Assembly: GCF_016124105.1 (NCBI RefSeq)
Contig: NZ_JADGMQ010000017.1
Span: 23,910-87,909, forward strand
Direction: 5' to 3'
Length of the DNA stretch: 64,000 nt
DNA from: Aquamicrobium zhengzhouense
Lineage (GTDB): Bacteria; Pseudomonadota; Alphaproteobacteria; Rhizobiales; Rhizobiaceae
The translations under genes and the position numbers were made by a program. The notes under the pieces were generated by a model. That model was not told where the DNA came from. It made no database searches and saw nothing but the letters and a program-made list of their open reading frames with translations. Every line of letters begins with the position of its first letter. The stretch's first letter is position 1. This document shows positions 35,164-43,840 of this stretch, in pieces.

Positions 35164-36639
35164 TCACGCCTCCTCGTAGCGCTTGATCTTGAACGGCTGC
35201 GAAGTGCCCGTCGTCTCCAGATAGAAACGAAGGAGCAGGTTCTTCGAAGCCAGCAGGCGATATTGCGCACTTGCACGCATGTCGGTCAGCGGCTGATAAT
35301 CGATTGCATAGACCTCCTGAGCCGCTGCCACGGTCTCCTCCGACCATGGCTTGCCGATAAGCGCCTCTTCGACAGCTTTGGCGCGCTTCGGAGTTGCCGC
35401 CATGCCGCCATAAGCGATGCGCGCGGATGCGACTACGCCGTCACGGATCTGAACATTAAAGGCGCCCAGCGCCGCCGTAATATCCTCGTCACGGCGCTTC
35501 GAGATCTTGTAGACGGCGAAATGCCCATCTTCTGCCGGATAAGGTACGTGCACCGATTCCACGAACTCGCCCGGCTGGCGGTCCTGCTTCCCATAGGCGA
35601 GGAAGTAATCCTCAAGCGGAATGCAGCGCCGGTCATTGCCGCGCCTCAACGTCAGGGATGCACCGAGTGCAATCAACGGCGGCGGGGTGTCGCCGATCGG
35701 TGAACCGTTGGCGATATTGCCGCCAATCGTTCCCATGTTGCGAACCTGCTCGCCACCAATTCGATCCACCAGCGGACCGAGTGCCGGTATGCGCTGCGCA
35801 AGAAACTCGCGGGCTTGGCTGTAGCTGACGCCGGCACCGATCCGGATGCCGTTTTCATGATCGGTGATGGTCTGCAACTCGGCAAGACCACCGATAAAGA
35901 TGACGGGAGAAATGTCCCGCATCTGCTTCGTGACCCAAAGGCCCACATCCGTGGAGCCTGCAACCACGGTCGCTTGCGGTTCAGCCACAAGAGCATCGGC
36001 GAAGTCTTCGACCGACGCCGGAACGATCAACCGGTCCTTGCCCGAACCGATCTCAACACGGGCACCGTCTTTCAGATCGATGAGCCGCGCTTTTAAATCC
36101 GCGCGCTCCAGTGCCAGCGGGTCGCGCCCTGCATCGCCGTAAGACGAGATAGCCCGCGCGGCGCGCATGATCGGCTCATAGCCTGTGCAGCGGCAAAGAT
36201 TACCCTGAAGCGCCTTCTCAATGCGTGCATCCGAAGGGTTCGGCTCGCGCATCCACAACGCATACAGCGACAGCACGAAACCCGGCGTGCAAAATCCACA
36301 TTGCGAACCGTGGGAATCGACGAGCGCCTGCTGCACCGGATGCAGACCACCATTTTCACCGCGCAAATGCTCGATCGTTACGACATGGCAGGCGTCGAGG
36401 GAACCGACGAAACGGATGCAGGCGTTGACTGTCTCGTAGACCAACTCACCATCAAGCAGGCGCCCGACAAGCACAGTGCAGGCGCCGCAGTCGCCCTCGG
36501 CACAGCCCTCTTTGGTGCCGCGCAATGACCGGCGCAGCCTCAGAAAATCAAGCAGCAGATCGTCTGGCCTAACATCAGAGAGCGTGACCGTCTCGCCATT
36601 TAGAAGGAAGCGAATTTCGCGGCGGATCGGTGCAGCCAT
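35164..36639 (-). CDS. xdhA: Xanthine dehydrogenase small subunit XdhA
   Basis: The 491-residue electron-transfer subunit of xanthine dehydrogenase. The N-terminal part binds two [2Fe-2S] clusters, with EGCAEGDCGACTVLVG, GSQCGFCTPGF and GNLCRCTGY; the C-terminal FAD domain covers about residues 170-490 (VVAGSTDVGLWVTKQM, TIGGNIANGSPIGDTPPPLI). It passes electrons from XdhB to NAD. The ATG at 36639 is chosen because it follows AGGGG, one base after the uraH stop; an upstream extension has no ribosome site. Part of uraH-xdhA-xdhB-xdhC. Confidence 0.96.
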   Translation of the reverse strand: MAAPIRREIRFLLNGETVTLSDVRPDDLLLDFLRLRRSLRGTKEGCAEGDCGACTVLVGRLLDGELVYETVNACIRFVGSLDACHVVTIEHLRGENGGLHPVQQALVDSHGSQCGFCTPGFVLSLYALWMREPNPSDARIEKALQGNLCRCTGYEPIMRAARAISSYGDAGRDPLALERADLKARLIDLKDGARVEIGSGKDRLIVPASVEDFADALVAEPQATVVAGSTDVGLWVTKQMRDISPVIFIGGLAELQTITDHENGIRIGAGVSYSQAREFLAQRIPALGPLVDRIGGEQVRNMGTIGGNIANGSPIGDTPPPLIALGASLTLRRGNDRRCIPLEDYFLAYGKQDRQPGEFVESVHVPYPAEDGHFAVYKISKRRDEDITAALGAFNVQIRDGVVASARIAYGGMAATPKRAKAVEEALIGKPWSEETVAAAQEVYAIDYQPLTDMRASAQYRLLASKNLLLRFYLETTGTSQPFKIKRYEEA

Positions 36640-36640
36640 T

Positions 36641-37006
36641 TCAGCTACCCCTGTAGGTCGAGTAGCCATAGGGCGAGATCAGCAGCGGCACGTGGTAGTG
36701 CGCTGCTTCCGCCATTCCGAAGCGGATTGGAATCTGGTCAAGGAAAAGCGGGTCCGGCAGCACTGCTCCGCTGGAGCGAAGATAATCGCCCGCGTGGAAC
36801 ACCAATTCGTAGATGCCCGTCTCGAAGGCCTCTCCCTCCAGAACCGGTGCGTCGCAGCGACCGTCATGGTTCGTCACCACATCCTTGATCTTCGCCCTCT
36901 CTTCACCGTTGATCCGGTAGAGCGTGATCTTAAGACCGGCCGCCGGCCTGCCTGAAGCCGTGTCCAGAACGTGGGTTGTAAGCCTTCCGGCTTCTGCCTT
37001 CGCCAT
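36641..37006 (-). CDS. uraH: 5-Hydroxyisourate hydrolase (transthyretin-like)
   Basis: A 121-residue tetrameric hydrolase opening the ring of 5-hydroxyisourate to give OHCU, after the urate oxidase step. The transthyretin-like fold is clear: [20 protein letters not shown] at the start, [12 protein letters not shown] in the middle, and the C-terminal [11 protein letters not shown], whose YRGS end marks hydrolases as opposed to transthyretins. No signal peptide. Its next step, OHCU decarboxylation, is done by the C-terminal domain of the divergent PuuE fusion. It is the first gene of the uraH-xdhABC operon; a palindrome at 37064-37078 lies in the shared promoter region. Confidence 0.96.
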   Translation of the reverse strand: MAKAEAGRLTTHVLDTASGRPAAGLKITLYRINGEERAKIKDVVTNHDGRCDAPVLEGEAFETGIYELVFHAGDYLRSSGAVLPDPLFLDQIPIRFGMAEAAHYHVPLLISPYGYSTYRGS

Positions 37007-37063
37007 GATGATCTCCTGCCCCGCATCTCACGGCTTCCTCGTGCCGCTGATCTTGGCAACCTA

Positions 37064-37078
37064 TTGCATTCAATGCAA
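37064..37078. promoter_or_regulatory. Palindromic operator candidate in the divergent purine promoter
   Basis: TTGCATTCAATGCAA is a perfect 15-bp palindrome containing the LysR-type T-N11-A core. It sits in the 170-base gap between divergent uraH and puuE, 58 bases ahead of uraH, so one protein could control both arms. The LysR regulator at 30885 is the leading candidate. Confidence 0.55.
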
Positions 37079-37176
37079 ATCGCTGAGACGAATCCAACAA
37101 AAAGACTTTCAAATTTTCCAATGGGAATGCGCGCGCATTTATTCAATTATCCTGACGACAAATGAGGGAAGGTGTG

Positions 37177-38610
37177 ATGCGATACCCCAGAGACATGCGC
37201 GGCTATGGCCGGAATGCGCCGGACCCGAAATGGCCCGGCGGCGCACATGTGGCAGTCCAGTTCGTCGTCAATTACGAAGAAGGCGGGGAGAACAACATTC
37301 TCCATGGCGATGCCGCTTCTGAAGCCTTCCTGTCGGAAGTGGTCGGCGCTGCGCCGTGGCCCGGCAAGCGCCATTGGAACATGGAATCGATCTACGAATA
37401 TGGCGCGCGCGCCGGTTTCTGGCGGCTCCATCGCATGTTCACCGAAGCTCAGATTCCGGTCACCGTCTATGGAGTGGCGACAGCGCTCGCCCGCTCCCCC
37501 GATCAGGTAGCGGCCATGAAGCAAGCTGGCTGGGAGATCGCCAGCCACGGCCTGCGCTGGATCGACTATCGGGATCACGACGAGGAGACCGAGCGGGCCG
37601 ACCTTCTTGAGGCGGTCCGTCTGCACACCGAGGTGGTCGGCGAGCGTCCGCGCGGCATGTATCTTGGCCGCACTTCCGTCTGGTCAGTGCGCCTGTCGGC
37701 TAGCGAAGGCGGCTTCGACTGGATTTCCGATACCTACGATGATGACCTGCCCTATTGGCTGGATCATGATGGCCACGGCAATCAGATTTCGCCGCAGCTT
37801 GTCATCCCGTACACGCTCGATGCGAACGACATGCGCTTTGCGACGGCCCAGGGCTTCAACTCCGGCGACCAGTTCTTCACCTACCTGAAGGATTCCTTCG
37901 ACACGCTCTATGAAGAAGGCAAGCAGGGACGCGGCGGGATGATGAGCGTTGGCTTGCATTGCCGGCTGATCGGCCGCCCGGGTCGCGCCGCCGCTCTCAA
38001 GCGCTTCATCGACTACGTCAAAAGCCATGACAAGGTCTGGCTGCCGACGCGAGGCCAGATCGCGGAACATTGGCGCGCGGAACATTCATACCGACCGGCC
38101 GCTCTACGGCCAAGCCGCATGAACCGCGAGGAATTCGTCTCCAGGTTTTGCGGTATTTTCGAGCACTCAGCCTGGATCGCGGAACGTGCTTTCGAGCTAG
38201 AGCTAGGGCCGGCACATGATTCCGCAGGCGGCCTTCACAACGCGCTGGCCCGGATCTTCCGCTCTGCGAGCGAAGATGAGCGTCTGGGCGTCCTTCGCGC
38301 GCATCCGGATCTTGCTGGAAAACTTGCCCTGGCAAAGCGGCTCACCCCGGAATCGACCAACGAGCAGGCATCAGCCGGTCTCGACGCGCTGACCGACGAG
38401 GAGCGCAGCACCTTCACCGAGTTGAACACGGCCTATGTCGAGAAATTCGGCTTCCCGTTCATTATTGCGGTGAAGGACAACACCAAGGCGAGCATTCTTG
38501 CCGCCTTCCAAACCCGTATCAACAACAGCCGCGAAACCGAGTTCGCAACCGCCTGCAAGCAGGTGGAGCGCATTGCAGAAATTCGGCTTAGGGATGTCTT
38601 GCCAGCCTGA
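37177..38610 (+). CDS. puuE: PuuE-type allantoinase fused to OHCU decarboxylase (UraD)
   Basis: A 477-residue bifunctional protein. Residues about 1-310 are a NodB/polysaccharide-deacetylase-type allantoinase PuuE (MRYPRDMRGYGRNAPDPKWP, WEIASHGLRWIDYRDHDEET, MSVGLHCRLIGRPGRAAALK), hydrolysing S-allantoin to allantoate. Residues about 315-475 are an OHCU decarboxylase (MNREEFVSRFCGIFEHSAWI, LRAHPDLAGKLALAKRLTPE, LNTAYVEKFGFPFIIAVKD, with the active-site His and Glu), which makes S-allantoin. The fusion couples consecutive steps, product of one being substrate of the other. The ATG at 37177 follows AGGGAAGG; an ATG at 37162 has no such site. It starts the puuE-allE-allA operon. Confidence 0.95.
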   Translation: MRYPRDMRGYGRNAPDPKWPGGAHVAVQFVVNYEEGGENNILHGDAASEAFLSEVVGAAPWPGKRHWNMESIYEYGARAGFWRLHRMFTEAQIPVTVYGVATALARSPDQVAAMKQAGWEIASHGLRWIDYRDHDEETERADLLEAVRLHTEVVGERPRGMYLGRTSVWSVRLSASEGGFDWISDTYDDDLPYWLDHDGHGNQISPQLVIPYTLDANDMRFATAQGFNSGDQFFTYLKDSFDTLYEEGKQGRGGMMSVGLHCRLIGRPGRAAALKRFIDYVKSHDKVWLPTRGQIAEHWRAEHSYRPAALRPSRMNREEFVSRFCGIFEHSAWIAERAFELELGPAHDSAGGLHNALARIFRSASEDERLGVLRAHPDLAGKLALAKRLTPESTNEQASAGLDALTDEERSTFTELNTAYVEKFGFPFIIAVKDNTKASILAAFQTRINNSRETEFATACKQVERIAEIRLRDVLPA

Positions 38611-38621
38611 GGGACAAGAAA

Positions 38622-39449
38622 ATGACTGACAGAAGCTATTACGCCCCTCACGGCGGCCTTCCTGCACAAACGGAACTGCACACCGGGCGCGCCGTCTTCA
38701 CCGAGGCTTATGCCGTCATCCCCAAGGGGGTGATGAGTGACATCGTCTCCAGCTATCTGCCGTTCTGGGACAAGACGCGCCTTTGGATCATATCACGGCC
38801 ACTCTCCGGTTTTGCAGAGACCTTCTCGCAGTACATCATGGAGGTGGCGCCCGGCGGTGGCAGCGATCAGCCTGAACCGGACGCGGATGCGCAGGGCGTT
38901 CTGTTCGTCGTCGAGGGCGAGGTCACCGTGACGCTGGACGGCGACAAGCACGTCCTGACCCCGGGTGGATATGCTTACCTGCCTCCTGCAAGCGGCTGGA
39001 CGTTGCGCAATGAAAGCACAGCAACAACGCGCTTTCACTGGATCCGCAAGGCCTACGAATTCGTCGAAGGTATCGACGTGCCGGACCCGCTCTTCCTCAA
39101 CGAGAAAGATATCGCCCCCTCGGTGATGCCCGACACCAACGGCGCCTGGGCTACGACCCGTTTTGTCGACCCTGAGGACCTTCGCCACGACATGCACGTC
39201 ACTGTGGTCACGTTCGAACCAGGTGGGGTCATCCCCTTCGAAGAGACCCACGTGATGGAGCATGGCCTCTACGTCCTCGAAGGCAAGGCAGTCTACAAGC
39301 TTAATCGCGACTGGGTGGAAGTGGAGGCTGGCGACTTCATGTGGCTGCGCGCGTTCTGCCCTCAGGCCTGCTACGCTGGCGGCCCCGGCAAGTTCCGCTA
39401 CCTCCTCTACAAGGACGTTAACCGCCACGCCAAGCTGAGCTTCAGATGA
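38622..39449 (+). CDS. allE: (S)-Ureidoglycine aminohydrolase
   Basis: A 275-residue bicupin metalloenzyme that turns (S)-ureidoglycine plus water into (S)-ureidoglycolate and ammonia. The N-terminal cupin covers about residues 60-140 (VEGEVTVTLDGDKHVLTPGG), the C-terminal catalytic cupin about 185-265 (VVTFEPGGVIPFEETHVMEH with metal ligands, LEGKAVYKLNRDWVEVEAGD). Databases sometimes call the group bifunctional allantoicase/ureidoglycine aminohydrolase, but allantoicase activity is doubtful. It lies 11 bases after the allantoinase gene and before allA, as the pathway order predicts. The enzyme that makes ureidoglycine from allantoate is not encoded in the window. Confidence 0.92.
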   Translation: MTDRSYYAPHGGLPAQTELHTGRAVFTEAYAVIPKGVMSDIVSSYLPFWDKTRLWIISRPLSGFAETFSQYIMEVAPGGGSDQPEPDADAQGVLFVVEGEVTVTLDGDKHVLTPGGYAYLPPASGWTLRNESTATTRFHWIRKAYEFVEGIDVPDPLFLNEKDIAPSVMPDTNGAWATTRFVDPEDLRHDMHVTVVTFEPGGVIPFEETHVMEHGLYVLEGKAVYKLNRDWVEVEAGDFMWLRAFCPQACYAGGPGKFRYLLYKDVNRHAKLSFR

Positions 39450-39492
39450 GAACATTTTGCGGTAGTACGAGCTCTATCTGCAGGTTGCACGC

Positions 39493-39993
39493 ATGAGCAA
39501 TCGCATCATCACCGCACAACCTCTGACGCGCGAGGCATTCGCGAGGTTTGGCGATGTCATCGACACCGACTGCGACACGCACTACCCGATTAACGCTGGC
39601 AAGTGCGAGCGCTACCATGATTTGTGCAAAGTCGAGATCAAAGGTGAAAACCCGCGGGTCCTGGTGTCGATCTTCAAGGGAACTCCCTACGAGTTCCCAC
39701 TGAAGCTTACCATGGTCGAGCGCCACCCGCTGGGCAGTCAGGCGTTCATGCCTTTATCGCCTCAGCCATTTCTGGTGGTCGTCTGCGAAGACGAGGACGG
39801 AGAGCCCGGTACACCGCACGCATTTCTGACCGCGCCGGGACAAGGCGTGAATTATCCGCCCAATCTATGGCACGGGGTTCTCACTCCAGTCGGCTCCGCG
39901 CAGGACTTTGTCGTCATCGATCGCGGCGGCGATGGGAACAATCTGGAAGAGCATTTTTTCCAGGAACCGTGGGAAATCAGACTTCCCGAATAG
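39493..39993 (+). CDS. allA: Ureidoglycolate lyase
   Basis: A 166-residue ureidoglycolate lyase of the AllA cupin-like family, splitting ureidoglycolate into glyoxylate and urea. The family-typical start ITAQPLTREAFARFGDVIDT, the central RVLVSIFKGTPYEFPLKLTM region with EFPLKLTMVERHPLGSQAFM, and the C-terminal NYPPNLWHGVLTPVGSAQDF are all present. Length is normal. It ends the puuE-allE-allA operon; the next gene is 457 bases away. Glyoxylate released would go to glycerate and the kinase encoded at the other end of the island. Confidence 0.95.
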   Translation: MSNRIITAQPLTREAFARFGDVIDTDCDTHYPINAGKCERYHDLCKVEIKGENPRVLVSIFKGTPYEFPLKLTMVERHPLGSQAFMPLSPQPFLVVVCEDEDGEPGTPHAFLTAPGQGVNYPPNLWHGVLTPVGSAQDFVVIDRGGDGNNLEEHFFQEPWEIRLPE

Positions 39994-40450
39994 GGGTACG
40001 TCGCTTTCCGGAGGGTAAAATATGCCATCTGGAAAGCGCGTTTCATGACGCATATTGATGCAACCAAAGCGTTGCATCCGACAATCCACCGAAAATCTGG
40101 CTCCTGAAACCGGGCGATCTCAAGACGAGATCCGCTTGGACGGCCAACCCCGTTCTTCCTTAGTTCTTAGGCGTTTAGCGGCGTATCGTGTCCGACTGAT
40201 ACGGCGTGCATTATCCGGTCATCACGGCACGCATTCGCAGTATCCTCCAAGAATATATCGCCAAATGGTTGAATCCCTCTCCGTATAGGGGGTAGTTTTT
40301 TGACCAATAGAGTGCCGACAAAAACGCCAAACCATGTCGCAGCGCGCCTTGTGGCGCAGGCTATTTTGCCGTCAATATGACGGAAACGAGGCGCGCCTAA
40401 CGCAGCCCACAAAAATGGGTCCGACAAAACAATCGGGTGAGGAGCAATAC
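39994..40450. other. 457-base intergenic stretch with inverted repeats
   Basis: No convincing gene is seen between allA and the ABC transporter operon. The stretch holds an inverted repeat at 40057-40078, a second with arms CGTATC (40182-40187) and GATACG (40198-40203), and a run of T ahead of GACCAATAG near 40296-40310. Short frames here lack ribosome sites. It presumably contains the promoter and operator of the transporter operon. Confidence 0.6.
40057..40078. promoter_or_regulatory. Perfect inverted repeat after allA
   Basis: GATGCAAC (40057-40064), six bases, then GTTGCATC (40071-40078). Without a T-tract it looks more like an operator than a terminator. Its TGCAA/TTGCA cores are shared with the palindrome in the uraH-puuE promoter region, so the same regulator might bind both. 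Confidence 0.4.
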
Positions 40451-42043
40451 ATGTCCAAAGAACTAGATTTTCTAAGCCGTCATGTGGCCAAAGGCAGCCT
40501 CAGTCGGCGCGATTTTCTCGGACGCGCGGCAGCTTTGGGTGTCTCGGCGACCATGGCAAATTCGCTTCTCGCCAATGCAGCGCGCGCGCAGGCCCCACAA
40601 AAAGGCGGCGACCTGCGCATGGGTCTGATCGGTGGCGAATCCACCAACAGCCTCGACCCAGCCAAATGGCTGACGCAGGTACCACAGAACTTCGGCTCCA
40701 CCTGGGGCGAGCTTCTTGTCCTGCAATCGCCGGAAGACGGCTCGCCGCAGCCGGTTCTGGCTGAATCGTGGGAAGCCTCCGACGACGCCAAGGAATGGCG
40801 CTTCAAGATCCGCAAGGGCATCACCTTCCACAACGGCAAGGATATGACCGCGGAAGACGTCGCCCAGACGTTCCGCCGCCACTCGGATGAAAAAACCGAA
40901 TCCGCGGCACTTGGCGTCCTGCGTGGTCTCGGCGAGATCGCCGTCGACGGTGACAACGTCGTGTTCAAGCTGGAGCACGGCAACGCCGACCTTCCGCTGC
41001 TTCTCACCGACTACCACCTCGTGATCCAGCCAAATGGCGGCTACGACAAGCCGGACGAGGGCATCGGCACCGGCCCCTACAAGGTGGAGGTCAACGAGCC
41101 GGGCGTTCGCCATGTCGGCACGAAATATGATGGCTACTGGCGTGACGACGTCGGCCACGTCGCCTCGGTCGAAGTCATCGTGATGAACGACGCGACCGCG
41201 CGCATGGCCGCTCTGCAGTCAGGCCAGGTCCACATCATCAACCGTGTTGAGCCGCGCACTGTTGCCCTGCTGGCACGTGCGCCGGGTGTGCATATTGAAA
41301 GCACCCCGTCCAAGGGCCACTACGTGTTCATCATGCACTGCAATACCGCGCCGTTCGACAATTACGACCTGCGCATGGCGCTGAAATATGCGATCGATCG
41401 CGAGCAGATGGTCAATCAAATCCTGATGGGCCATGCCACGATCGGCAACGACTTCCCGATCAACGAGTCATACGCGCTCTACCCGTCAGGGATCGAGCAG
41501 CGCGCCTATGACCCCGACAAGGCCAAGTTCCACTTCCAGAAGTCGGGCCACAATGGCTCCATCCTTCTTCGTACCGCTGACGTAGCCTTCCCTGGCGCAG
41601 TCGACGCCGCGCAATTGTTCCAGCAACAGGCTGCGCAGTGCGGCATCGAAATACAGGTCCAGCGTGAGCCTGGCGATGGCTATTGGACCGAGGTCTGGAA
41701 CAAGCAGCCATTCTGCGCCTCCTATTGGGGCGGCCGGCCGACACAGGATTCCATGTATTCGACCGCCTATACATCGGGCGCGGACTGGAACGACACCCGC
41801 TTCTTTGATGAGGGCTTCGACAAGATCATCCTCGAGGCCCGCGCGGAGCTCGACCAGACCAGGCGCGCCGAGCTTTACCAAGACGCGGCGCTGAAGGTTC
41901 GCGACGATGGTGGGCTGATCCTGCCGATGTTCAACGACTTCCTCGACGCACGGCGCGAAGAGGTCCAGGGCTGGGTCCGTGACCCGAACCATGAAACCTC
42001 CAACTTGAGGGCGGCCACCCGCGTCTGGCTGCAACAGGGCTGA
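40451..42043 (+). CDS. Peptide-type ABC transporter substrate-binding protein (first copy)
   Basis: A 530-residue periplasmic solute-binding protein of family 5 (DppA/OppA-like). A twin-arginine signal begins it (SRRDFLGRAAALGVSA, cleavage after ARAQA). The mature part has the family pattern ESWEASDDAKEWRFKIRKG, ITFHNGKDMTAEDV, GIGTGPYKV and a C-terminal lobe. Start at ATG 40451 follows GTGAGGAG; an earlier ATG at 40334 adds an implausible N-terminus. It heads an operon with two permeases and a fused ATPase. A close paralogue (roughly half the residues identical by eye) is encoded at 45542-47131. The ligand is unknown; a quaternary amine is inferred from that paralogue's operon. Confidence 0.92.
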   Translation: MSKELDFLSRHVAKGSLSRRDFLGRAAALGVSATMANSLLANAARAQAPQKGGDLRMGLIGGESTNSLDPAKWLTQVPQNFGSTWGELLVLQSPEDGSPQPVLAESWEASDDAKEWRFKIRKGITFHNGKDMTAEDVAQTFRRHSDEKTESAALGVLRGLGEIAVDGDNVVFKLEHGNADLPLLLTDYHLVIQPNGGYDKPDEGIGTGPYKVEVNEPGVRHVGTKYDGYWRDDVGHVASVEVIVMNDATARMAALQSGQVHIINRVEPRTVALLARAPGVHIESTPSKGHYVFIMHCNTAPFDNYDLRMALKYAIDREQMVNQILMGHATIGNDFPINESYALYPSGIEQRAYDPDKAKFHFQKSGHNGSILLRTADVAFPGAVDAAQLFQQQAAQCGIEIQVQREPGDGYWTEVWNKQPFCASYWGGRPTQDSMYSTAYTSGADWNDTRFFDEGFDKIILEARAELDQTRRAELYQDAALKVRDDGGLILPMFNDFLDARREEVQGWVRDPNHETSNLRAATRVWLQQG

Positions 42044-42050
42044 GCGGCCA

Positions 42051-43004
42051 ATGCAAATCCTTAAACTAATAGCCCAGCGCGTTGCGCTGGGCATCATGCT
42101 GCTGTTCGCTGTATCTGTGCTTATCTTTGCTGGCACCGAGATCCTCCCCGGAGACGTCGCAGCGTCAATCCTCGGCCAGTCGGCCACTCCCCAGGCACTT
42201 GAGAACCTACGGCGTGAGCTCGGGCTCAACGAGCCGGCCATCACACGCTATTTCACCTGGCTTGGCGGCGTTCTTACTGGCGATCTCGGAACCGCTCTTT
42301 CCAACCGCATGGACATCGCCACTTCGATCTGGCCGCGGCTGAAGAACACGCTCTTTCTCGCCTTTTGGGCGGCCGTCGTTTCGGTCCCGTTAGCTCTCAT
42401 TCTCGGCATGCTGGCTGTGCGTTACCGCAACGGCTGGATCGACAAGACGATCTCTGGCTTCGCCCTTGCGTCCACCTCCCTGCCTGAATTTTTCATCGGC
42501 TATGTGCTGATCTTCTTCTTCGCCGTGAAGCTCAATTGGTTCCCAAGCTTTTCGACCGTTCACGATGCCATGCCTTTCCTCGATCGCATGAAGGCGATTG
42601 CGCTGCCGGCTACGGCACTCACCCTGGTGGTGCTGGCGCATATGATGCGTATGACCAGAGCTGCGATCCTCAATGTGATGCAGTCTGCCTACATCGAGAC
42701 CGCCGAGCTTAAAGGCCTGTCGCAGCTTGATATCATCCGTCGACACGCATTTCCGAACGCCATCGCCCCAATCGTCAATGTCATCATGCTGAACCTTGCC
42801 TTCCTGGTCGTCGGCGTGGTCGTGATCGAGGTGATCTTCGTCTATCCCGGCATGGGGCAATATCTGGTCGACCACGTGACCAAACGCGATGTTCCCGTTG
42901 TACAGGCGGTGGGTCTGATCTTCGCCGCGGTTTACATCACGCTCAATATGATCGCGGACATTGCAGCGATCGTCTCAAACCCGCGCCTGCGGCATCCACG
43001 ATAG
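42051..43004 (+). CDS. ABC transporter permease (DppB type)
   Basis: A 317-residue inner-membrane permease with six hydrophobic segments, of the dipeptide/nickel/opine group. The N-terminal region QILKLIAQRVALGIMLLFAV and the lumenal-loop sequence GDVAASILGQSATPQALENL fit DppB proteins, and the ATPase-docking EAA-type loop is YIETAELKGLSQLDIIRRHA followed by FPNAIAPIVNV. Starts seven bases after the binding-protein stop. It dimerises with the DppC-type permease encoded next. Confidence 0.94.
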   Translation: MQILKLIAQRVALGIMLLFAVSVLIFAGTEILPGDVAASILGQSATPQALENLRRELGLNEPAITRYFTWLGGVLTGDLGTALSNRMDIATSIWPRLKNTLFLAFWAAVVSVPLALILGMLAVRYRNGWIDKTISGFALASTSLPEFFIGYVLIFFFAVKLNWFPSFSTVHDAMPFLDRMKAIALPATALTLVVLAHMMRMTRAAILNVMQSAYIETAELKGLSQLDIIRRHAFPNAIAPIVNVIMLNLAFLVVGVVVIEVIFVYPGMGQYLVDHVTKRDVPVVQAVGLIFAAVYITLNMIADIAAIVSNPRLRHPR

Positions 43005-43015
43005 GGGGCGGCGCG

Positions 43016-43840
43016 ATGTTCGATCTCAAAACACTCACCGTCAGCGCCTGGATAGGCCTGTTCTTCACTTCGATCTTCCTGTTCGCGGCGATCTTCGCGC
43101 CATGGATCGCTCCTTACGGCAAAGCACAGATCGTCGGAGGCGTGTGGGAGCCTATGTCGGCGCAGTTCTGGCTCGGCACCGACAATCTTGGGCGCGATCT
43201 TCTTTCGCGCATGATTTACGGCGCACGAACCACAGTGTTCATTGCGGCGGCAGCAACGGCCCTCTCCTTCTCGCTTGGCGCGATCCTCGGGTTCACAGCT
43301 GCGGTTGTCGGCGGCTGGTTCGACACATTGCTGTCCCGCTTCGTGGATCTGTTGATGTCGATCCCGACGCTGATCTTTGGCCTCGTCGTGTTGTCAGTCC
43401 TGCCATCGACGATCCTCACGCTGATCCTCGTCATGGGTTTCCTGGATTCCACCCGCGTCTATCGCCTGTCACGTGCCGTGGCTGCCGACATCAACGTGAT
43501 GGATTTCGTTGAGGCGGCAAAACTGCGCGGCGAAGGAACTCGCTGGATCATCTTTCGTGAGATCCTGCCCAACGCGCTGTCACCTCTGGTCTCTGAACTT
43601 GGCCTCCGCTTCATCTATGCGGTTCTTTTCCTTTCCGCACTTTCCTTCCTTGGGCTCGGAGTTCAGCCGCCTGAGGCAGACTGGGGCGGTATGGTGAAGG
43701 AAAACAAGGAGGGCATCGTCTTCGGCATCCCTGCAGCGCTCATTCCGGCAGCTGCCATCGCGGCGCTCGCCATATCAGTCAATCTGGTGGCCGACTGGGT
43801 GCTGAACCGAACCAGCAGCCTCAAGGGAGGACGAGGATGA
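43016..43840 (+). CDS. ABC transporter permease (DppC type)
   Basis: A 274-residue permease with six hydrophobic segments, second channel subunit of the peptide-type ABC transporter. It carries FWLGTDNLGRDLLSRMIYGA, typical of DppC proteins, the docking loop FVEAAKLRGEGTRWIIFREI and LSFLGLGVQPPEADWGGMV. Starts 11 bases after the DppB-type gene; its end overlaps the ATPase gene by four bases (ATGA), so expression is coupled. Confidence 0.94.
   Translation: MFDLKTLTVSAWIGLFFTSIFLFAAIFAPWIAPYGKAQIVGGVWEPMSAQFWLGTDNLGRDLLSRMIYGARTTVFIAAAATALSFSLGAILGFTAAVVGGWFDTLLSRFVDLLMSIPTLIFGLVVLSVLPSTILTLILVMGFLDSTRVYRLSRAVAADINVMDFVEAAKLRGEGTRWIIFREILPNALSPLVSELGLRFIYAVLFLSALSFLGLGVQPPEADWGGMVKENKEGIVFGIPAALIPAAAIAALAISVNLVADWVLNRTSSLKGGRG

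Noticed and set aside
40334..40450. N-terminal extension of the first binding protein from ATG 40334
   Set aside because: The extension lacks a ribosome site and would bury the twin-arginine signal; ATG 40451 follows GTGAGGAG.
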